Source: Actinomycetales bacterium UBA1383
GTDB taxonomy: Bacteria; Actinomycetota; Actinomycetes; Actinomycetales; Actinomycetaceae
Reading direction: 5' to 3'
Assembly (NCBI GenBank): GCA_002305415.1
Contig: DBQX01000012.1
Coordinates: forward strand, 312 to 10,052
DNA: 9,741 nt
Of this stretch, positions 5,626 through 9,741 are shown piece by piece (position 1 is the stretch's first letter; every line of letters starts with the position of its first letter). The notes under the pieces are model-generated. The model was not told the origin of the DNA and made no database searches. It saw only the letters and a program-made list of their open reading frames with translations. Both the position numbers and the translations under genes were made by a program.

Positions 5626-5979
5626 GTGCCGCGGTACATCGACGTCACCCTAGACAAGCCTAGGAGGCTGCGCTTCGACGTGAACGCCCTCTCGACGCTC
5701 GAGAAGGCGCTCACCGTCCCGCTGGGCGAGATCGTCGTGCAGCTCCGGCGGGTCAGCGTCAACACGCTGATCACATGCATCCAGGTCGGGCTCCTCCACG
5801 AGGAGCGCAACCTCACACCGGATCGGGTCGGGAACATGGTCCAGGCCTACTTCGACCGGGATCCGGCGAACGACTTCGAAGCACTCGCCCGCGTGGTGAG
5901 CGACGCGCTCGAGGCATCCGGCATCGTGAAGCCGGACAAGGACAAGGGAGCGGCGGCGGGCCCTTTGGCGGAGACGTAG
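5626..5979 (+). CDS. Tail assembly chaperone, short form (gpG-like)
   Basis: A 117-aa protein, the non-frameshifted product. It has an N-terminal strand pair (RYIDVTLDKPRRLRFDVNAL), then STLEKALTVPLGEIVVQLRR and NTLITCIQVGLLHEE, the helical pattern of tail assembly chaperones ('L..le...g..........s.........l.agL'). The middle (NLTPDRVGNMVQAYF) and the helix ARVVSDALEASGIVK are also typical, and the C-terminal tail PDKDKGAAAGPLAET looks like a flexible linker. It lies between the tube and tape measure genes, as in lambda G. It should act with the longer fusion to keep the tape measure protein soluble and recruit tube subunits. A -1 slippery heptamer lies 10 bases before its stop. Confidence 0.8.
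   Translation: MPRYIDVTLDKPRRLRFDVNALSTLEKALTVPLGEIVVQLRRVSVNTLITCIQVGLLHEERNLTPDRVGNMVQAYFDRDPANDFEALARVVSDALEASGIVKPDKDKGAAAGPLAET
5961..5967 (+). promoter_or_regulatory. -1 ribosomal frameshift slippery site CCCTTTG
   Basis: In the chaperone frame the codons read ggC-CCT-TTG, so the heptamer is exactly in X XXY YYZ phase: CCC, TTT, G. After slipping, decoding continues in the -1 frame from base 5967, past the TAG at 5977-5979, to TGA at 6225-6227. The -1 frame has no ATG, GTG or TTG between the site and 6048, which fits expression by frameshifting. A 6-bp hairpin (CGCGGA 5999-6004 with TCCGCG 6010-6015) lies about 31 bases downstream, further than usual for a stimulator. Confidence 0.8.
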
Positions 5980-6227
5980 ACGAGCGGCGGTACACGTTCG
6001 CGGACTGGATCCGCGACATCGAGCCGCACGCCTACGGCGAGCTCGGGTTGATGCCCTGGCAGTTCGGACGGATGACGCCGCGCGAGATCCGGCTCCGATC
6101 GGAGGGCTGGCAGCGTGAGCAGGAGCGCCAGGCGCAGCTCGTGATCTGGCAGGTGCAGCACCACTACAAGAGTCGGCTGCGACCGAAGCACATTCTCCAC
6201 GGCTACCCGAAGCCGCCGAAGGAGTGA
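5967..6227 (+). CDS. Tail assembly chaperone, frameshifted C-terminal part (gpT-like)
   Basis: This is the -1 frame extension joined to the gene at 5626. The complete product should be about 200 aa (114 residues before the slip, 86 after). The extension reads GGDVDERRYTFADWIRDIEP, then a GELGLMPWQFGRMTPREIRL segment. This 'l..lPweF..mTp.E' pattern is typical of the T-like or second half of tail chaperones, where it contacts tube subunits. It is followed by a charged helix (EGWQREQERQAQLVIWQVQHHYK) and a short basic tail. The first possible in-frame starts are TTG 6048 and ATG 6051, which would cut off the conserved Trp region, so independent initiation is unlikely. The fusion would bind the tape measure through the G part and the tube protein through the T part, as known for lambda GT. 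Confidence 0.75.
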   Translation, partial: GGDVDERRYTFADWIRDIEPHAYGELGLMPWQFGRMTPREIRLRSEGWQREQERQAQLVIWQVQHHYKSRLRPKHILHGYPKPPKE

Positions 6228-6238
6228 GAGGGAGGCAC

Positions 6239-6646
6239 ATGGCCGTCACCGGGGTGCGCGAGACGTTCGCGGCGCTGCACACGCTGGTCGACCGCGAGCT
6301 CGCGCAAGCGGCGCACCAGATCACCGCCGCGACCATCCGGCGTGTGTACGCCGGCGCCCGCGCGCGGTGCCCCGTCTCCTCGCCGAAGGACGGCCCCTTC
6401 CCGGGACACGTGCGGGACCAGATCCGGATGCAGATGGCCCCCGATACGCCCGTGGGGGTGGTCTTCGTCGAGCGCCGCGGGATCGGCGGGTACTACGGGA
6501 CCGACAACATGGGGATCTGGCTGGAGTACGGGACGAGGACCCGGCCGGCCCAGCCCTTCCTTGGCCCCGCCGCGGAGGTCGAGCGGGGGTCCTACCTCGC
6601 GCTGCTGCGCGCGGCGACGGAACGGCTCACGGGGAGGTGGCGGTAG
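6239..6646 (+). CDS. HK97 gp10-like (minor tail/neck) protein
   Basis: A 135-aa protein with the hallmark of HK97-gp10_like proteins near its C-terminus: LEYGTRTRPAQPFLGPA (E96 to A111, with the conserved E-x-G-T and QPFL-x-PA). Before it are a long N-terminal helix (ETFAALHTLVDRELAQAAHQ), a segment with ARARCPVSSPKDGPFPGHVRDQI, the family's 'aP..tG.Lr.si' turn, and a strand VGVVFVERRGIGGYYGTD. Members are usually neck or tail-completion proteins encoded between head closure and tail terminator. Here the gene sits after the chaperone and just before the tape measure. ATG 6239 follows AGGGAGG (6229-6235). An in-frame GTG at 6224 would overlap the chaperone and add five residues, which is less likely. 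Confidence 0.8.
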   Translation: MAVTGVRETFAALHTLVDRELAQAAHQITAATIRRVYAGARARCPVSSPKDGPFPGHVRDQIRMQMAPDTPVGVVFVERRGIGGYYGTDNMGIWLEYGTRTRPAQPFLGPAAEVERGSYLALLRAATERLTGRWR

Positions 6647-9600
6647 ATGCCCCCATCGATCACGGTCAGGTTCGGCGGCAACCTGGACGACCTGAAGAAG
6701 GCGCTCGCCGAGGGCAAGGTCCTCGTCGAGAACACGACCTCCTCGATCGACAAGATGGCGTCAAAGCTCGGGGGCTCCAAGGCCATCCGTGACGCCGAGA
6801 CCTGGGCGGCCGCCATCCGCAAGCTCGGGGACGTCTCGAAGCTCTCCGCCCGCGACCAGGAACAGGCCAACCGCGTGATGGAGCGGGCGATCCAGGCGTT
6901 CAAGAACGCCGGCCGCGAGATCCCCGCTGACATTCAGCGGATCGCCGACGCCACGAAGAAGCTGCCGCAGGCGGGGAAGGGGATCGAGGGCCTGTCGGCG
7001 AAGATGGTCGGCCTGGCCGCCGGCATCGGCGCGGCCGTGGGGACCGCGGCGCTCAGCGGCCTGCGGAGCCTCGGGGGCGCGATCGTCGACTTGGCCGGGA
7101 ACGGGGTGAAGCTCGCGGGCGTCGCGAGCTCCTTCGACGAGCTCTCAGCCAGCATCGGCCAGTCCGGCGACGAGATGCTCCAGGCCACGAAGACCGCCAC
7201 GAAGGGCCTGATCGCCGACCTCGACATCATGGCCGCGGCGAACAAGGCGGTCCTCTTGGGCCTCCCCGTGACCGCCGACGAGATGGCCGTCCTCGGGTCG
7301 ACCGCGATCACCCTCGGGAAGGCGATGAAGCTCGGGCCCACGCAGGCGATGGAGGACCTGATCACCGCCCTGGGGCGCGGCAGCCCGTTGATCCTCGACA
7401 ACCTCGGGTTGACCGTAAAGGTCGGCGAAGCCAACGAGAAGTACGCGAAGCAGATCGGGAAGGCCTCGTCGGAGCTGACCGACGCCGAGAAGAAGCTCGC
7501 CTTCTACAACGAGGCGATGCGCGTCGCGAAGCAGCGGGTCGAGGACCTGGGTGGCGTGCAACTGACGCTCGCCGACCAGATCACGCGGGTCAAGGTCTCG
7601 GTCCGAAACTTCACCGACGCCCTTGGGGTGGCGATCGCGACGTCTCCCGTGATGAAAGAGGCGTTCTCGGCGCTCGGCGACGGGATCGCCAACGCCTTCG
7701 GCGAGAACCAGACGACACGGGTTCAGGCGCTCGTGAAGGTCGTAAACAACCTCGCGATCACGATGGTCGACGCGGGGCGAATGGCCGTCACGGTGGCCGG
7801 ATGGATTGCCCGCGCGTGGTCTGGGCTCGAGCTCCTCTTCCACGGGACGATGTCGGTGCTCACGGCCGGCGCGCTCGGGCTCTTCACGATCATGACGAAG
7901 GCCCTCGAGCTGGCCGCGCAACTGCCCCAGGTGGGGAGCGCCTTCCAGGGCGCCGCTTGGCGCGCGCGCGACATGGTCGCCGAGGTCGAGGGGATCCAGC
8001 GGTCCTTCCACGACCAGGCGCAGGCCGCGCTTGACGGCGTCGCCGGGAACAGCGCCTTCCAGCGATCGCTCGACGCGGCCTCCACCGCCCTCGACGGAAT
8101 GCGGACCCGGATGGCGGCCGCGGCGAGCCAGGGCGTCACCTCCGCCGAGATCGCGCAACGGCTGACGCACTCGCTGGATGAGCAGGGGAGTGCGGCGGGC
8201 GGCGCCGCCGGCGCGGTCGACCGCTACGCGCAAGCCTTGCTTCGGGCCGTCGATGCCTCGGCCGCGCTGGTCCGTGCTCAGCGGGGCTCGCTCCAGTGGC
8301 TCCCGACCGGCGGCGGCGTCTTCATGCCAGAGCAATCGTGGGCGCCGGCGATCCCTCGCGGCTACCTTGAGGGGCAGGAACGGCCGACGCTGCCGTCCCT
8401 GGACTTGAGCGGTGTGCAGTGGGTACTTCCGGACGTCCGGCCACAACTGGTCGAGGTCGCAGGGACGATCGACAACTGGGCGCGCGGGTTCTTCTCGCAG
8501 TTACCACAGACCATCATCGGCGCACTCCAGGGCGGCGGGAACGTGATGAAGTCGGTCGGGGCGCTCTTCGGCACGAAGCTCGGCGAAGGGGTCGGGGAGA
8601 GCGTCGCCGCCTGGGCGAAGACCCTTGCCTCCAAGCTCGGGAGCTGGCTCGGGAGCGCACTCGCGGCGGTCCTCCCGGGCATCGGCTCGATCGTCGGGTC
8701 GTTCCTGGGCGGGTTGCTCGATAAGCTCTTCGGGAAGAGCGATGCCTGGCGCCGGGACCGGGAAGCGGATCAGACCCTCGACCAGTACCGGCAGAACCTG
8801 CTCGCGACCTACGGGACCCTCGAGAACATCGACCGGATTGGGCAGCAGCTCGGCGTCGACCTGGTGGGCGCGTGGGGCGACCGCAGCGCGGCGGGTCTGC
8901 GGAACTTCCAATTCCTGCTCGATCGCTTCAACGCGGGAATCGAACGGAACAAGCAGCTGCAATCGGACCTCGCGTCGCTGCCCGTCGACCAACTGATGCC
9001 GGTGAGTCTGATTCAGGAGATCGACCGCGGCGGCCTGACCGACGAGTCGAAGCAGGCCATCGGCCGGTACATGCAGGGCCAGGCGTCCTACGGCGCGTCG
9101 TCGATCCAGAAGATCGCGCAGAACGCGCCGATCACGAGCGCCGCCGGCGCCGCGGGGATCGGGGCTGGGGTCGCCGGCATCTTCGCGGAGATGCAGGCCC
9201 AGGGGATGTCGGGCGTCGAGATCGCCGCGCAGATGGGCCCGGCGATCGACGAGCTGAAGAAGAAGTTCGAGGCGGCCGGGTTCTCCGGTGGGGCGGCCTT
9301 CGACGCGATCGCGAAGTCGATGTCCTACCTGCAGGACGAGACGGTCGCGCCGCTCCTCGAGGGCGTCTCGGGCGTCACGGGCCTGATGACGTCGCTCGCG
9401 AACCTGGGCAGGCTGGATCAGGAGACGTTCGCCGGCCTCTCGGCGGAGGTCGCGGCCACCCACGAGAAGTTGACGGAGGCCGGCAAGGGGGGCGCCCAGG
9501 CGCTGCAGGCGCTCGCCCCGGACCTTCAGAAGATCTGGGAGATGCAGCAGCGCTTCGGCTACGAGGTCGACGAGTCGACCCAGAAGCTGATCGACCAGGC

Positions 9601-9741
9601 GCTCGCGAGCGGGAAGATCGGCGAGGAGTTCAAGGACCCACAGGAACAGATGCTCGGCGCGATCGACCAACTCATCGCGCGGATGGGTGAGTTCATCAAC
9701 ACGATCCTTGGGGTCCCGGCCGCCGCCGGCGAGGCGGGCGG
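6647..9741 (+). CDS. Tape measure protein, 3' truncated
   Basis: The frame opens at ATG 6647, directly after the previous TAG and preceded by GGGGAGG (6631-6637), and has no stop to the right edge, giving at least 1031 residues. An N-terminal part (about 1-115) is charged and helical. A conserved tape-measure core follows at about 190-290, with MAAANKAVLLGLPVTADEM, ALGRGSPLILDNLGL (242-254) and an EKKLAFYNEAM helix. Hydrophobic, glycine-rich stretches at about 120-150, 380-416, 663-697 (including LPGIGSIVGSFLGGLLDKLFG) and 828-848 are the usual membrane-active segments. The protein sets tail length and may help DNA enter the cell. The conserved core is seen, and the C-terminus lies outside the window. 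Confidence 0.9.
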   Translation, partial: MPPSITVRFGGNLDDLKKALAEGKVLVENTTSSIDKMASKLGGSKAIRDAETWAAAIRKLGDVSKLSARDQEQANRVMERAIQAFKNAGREIPADIQRIADATKKLPQAGKGIEGLSAKMVGLAAGIGAAVGTAALSGLRSLGGAIVDLAGNGVKLAGVASSFDELSASIGQSGDEMLQATKTATKGLIADLDIMAAANKAVLLGLPVTADEMAVLGSTAITLGKAMKLGPTQAMEDLITALGRGSPLILDNLGLTVKVGEANEKYAKQIGKASSELTDAEKKLAFYNEAMRVAKQRVEDLGGVQLTLADQITRVKVSVRNFTDALGVAIATSPVMKEAFSALGDGIANAFGENQTTRVQALVKVVNNLAITMVDAGRMAVTVAGWIARAWSGLELLFHGTMSVLTAGALGLFTIMTKALELAAQLPQVGSAFQGAAWRARDMVAEVEGIQRSFHDQAQAALDGVAGNSAFQRSLDAASTALDGMRTRMAAAASQGVTSAEIAQRLTHSLDEQGSAAGGAAGAVDRYAQALLRAVDASAALVRAQRGSLQWLPTGGGVFMPEQSWAPAIPRGYLEGQERPTLPSLDLSGVQWVLPDVRPQLVEVAGTIDNWARGFFSQLPQTIIGALQGGGNVMKSVGALFGTKLGEGVGESVAAWAKTLASKLGSWLGSALAAVLPGIGSIVGSFLGGLLDKLFGKSDAWRRDREADQTLDQYRQNLLATYGTLENIDRIGQQLGVDLVGAWGDRSAAGLRNFQFLLDRFNAGIERNKQLQSDLASLPVDQLMPVSLIQEIDRGGLTDESKQAIGRYMQGQASYGASSIQKIAQNAPITSAAGAAGIGAGVAGIFAEMQAQGMSGVEIAAQMGPAIDELKKKFEAAGFSGGAAFDAIAKSMSYLQDETVAPLLEGVSGVTGLMTSLANLGRLDQETFAGLSAEVAATHEKLTEAGKGGAQALQALAPDLQKIWEMQQRFGYEVDESTQKLIDQALASGKIGEEFKDPQEQMLGAIDQLIARMGEFINTILGVPAAAGEAG

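Noticed and set aside
5660..5682. Internal AGGAGG with a GTG downstream in the chaperone gene.
   Set aside because: Starting there would remove the conserved first beta strand, and the upstream AGGAGG/GTG 5626 is well spaced.
5999..6015. Hairpin CGCGGA/TCCGCG as a frameshift stimulator.
   Set aside because: It lies about 31 bases after the slippery site, beyond the usual 5-9 base spacing, and short GC palindromes are expected by chance here.
7145..9670. Two large minus-strand open frames (7145-8446 and 8501-9670).
   Set aside because: Both are antisense to the tape measure gene, have Arg/Gly/Leu-biased sequence without motifs, and would break the single-strand operon layout.
1..9741. CRISPR array, tRNA, insertion sequence, att site or origin.
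   Set aside because: I saw no regular repeats, cloverleaf, transposase motif or paired terminal repeats; the window is nearly all coding.

Overview
This window is a piece of a high-GC tailed-phage (Caudoviricetes) or prophage genome. It covers the end of a sugar-modification cassette and then the head-to-tail and tail-assembly module, running into the tape measure gene. Every supportable gene is on the + strand, and most neighbours overlap by 1 to 7 bases or sit within a few bases of each other. Only two short gaps occur (5109-5132 and 5562-5625). No sheath gene lies next to the tail tube gene, and the order terminator, tube, frameshifted chaperone, tape measure fits a long non-contractile (siphovirus-type) tail. 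The host cannot be named from the sequence. The very GC-rich third codon positions suggest a high-GC bacterium. No integrase, tRNA, att site or host gene is visible, so free phage and prophage cannot be told apart.

Bases 1-3297 hold six consecutive ORFs: a DUF115/norphogenetic-like protein (left end cut off), a family-2-type glycosyltransferase, a 20-codon mini-ORF, a SAM-dependent methyltransferase, a phosphoribosyltransferase-HAD phosphatase fusion, and a second DxD glycosyltransferase. They are chained by GTGA or ATGA stop/start overlaps and one 7-base overlap, and so look translationally coupled. Together they look like a phage-carried pathway that builds or decorates a glycan on virion, host surface or another substrate. 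The substrate is unknown.

Bases 3297-4387 hold the neck genes: gp6-like head-tail connector, head closure/adaptor, and a DUF3168-like tail terminator. Next come a 174-aa virion-like protein of unknown function (4384-4908) and a 66-aa zinc-ribbon microprotein (4908-5108). The major tail tube protein follows (5133-5561), with a strong ribosome binding site before it and a GC-rich hairpin after it.

Bases 5626-6227 encode the tail assembly chaperone. A perfect X XXY YYZ slippery heptamer (CCCTTTG, 5961-5967) would give a -1 frameshift from the 117-aa short form to a fusion of about 200 aa, as in lambda G/GT. An HK97 gp10-like protein follows at 6239-6646, an unusual position because it normally lies with the neck genes. 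The tape measure gene starts at 6647 and stays open to the right edge (at least 1031 codons).

Points most worth a second look are the glycan cassette placed directly against the connector gene, the PRTase-HAD fusion inside it, the double-ATGA 20-codon ORF, the frameshift site, and the moved gp10-like gene.
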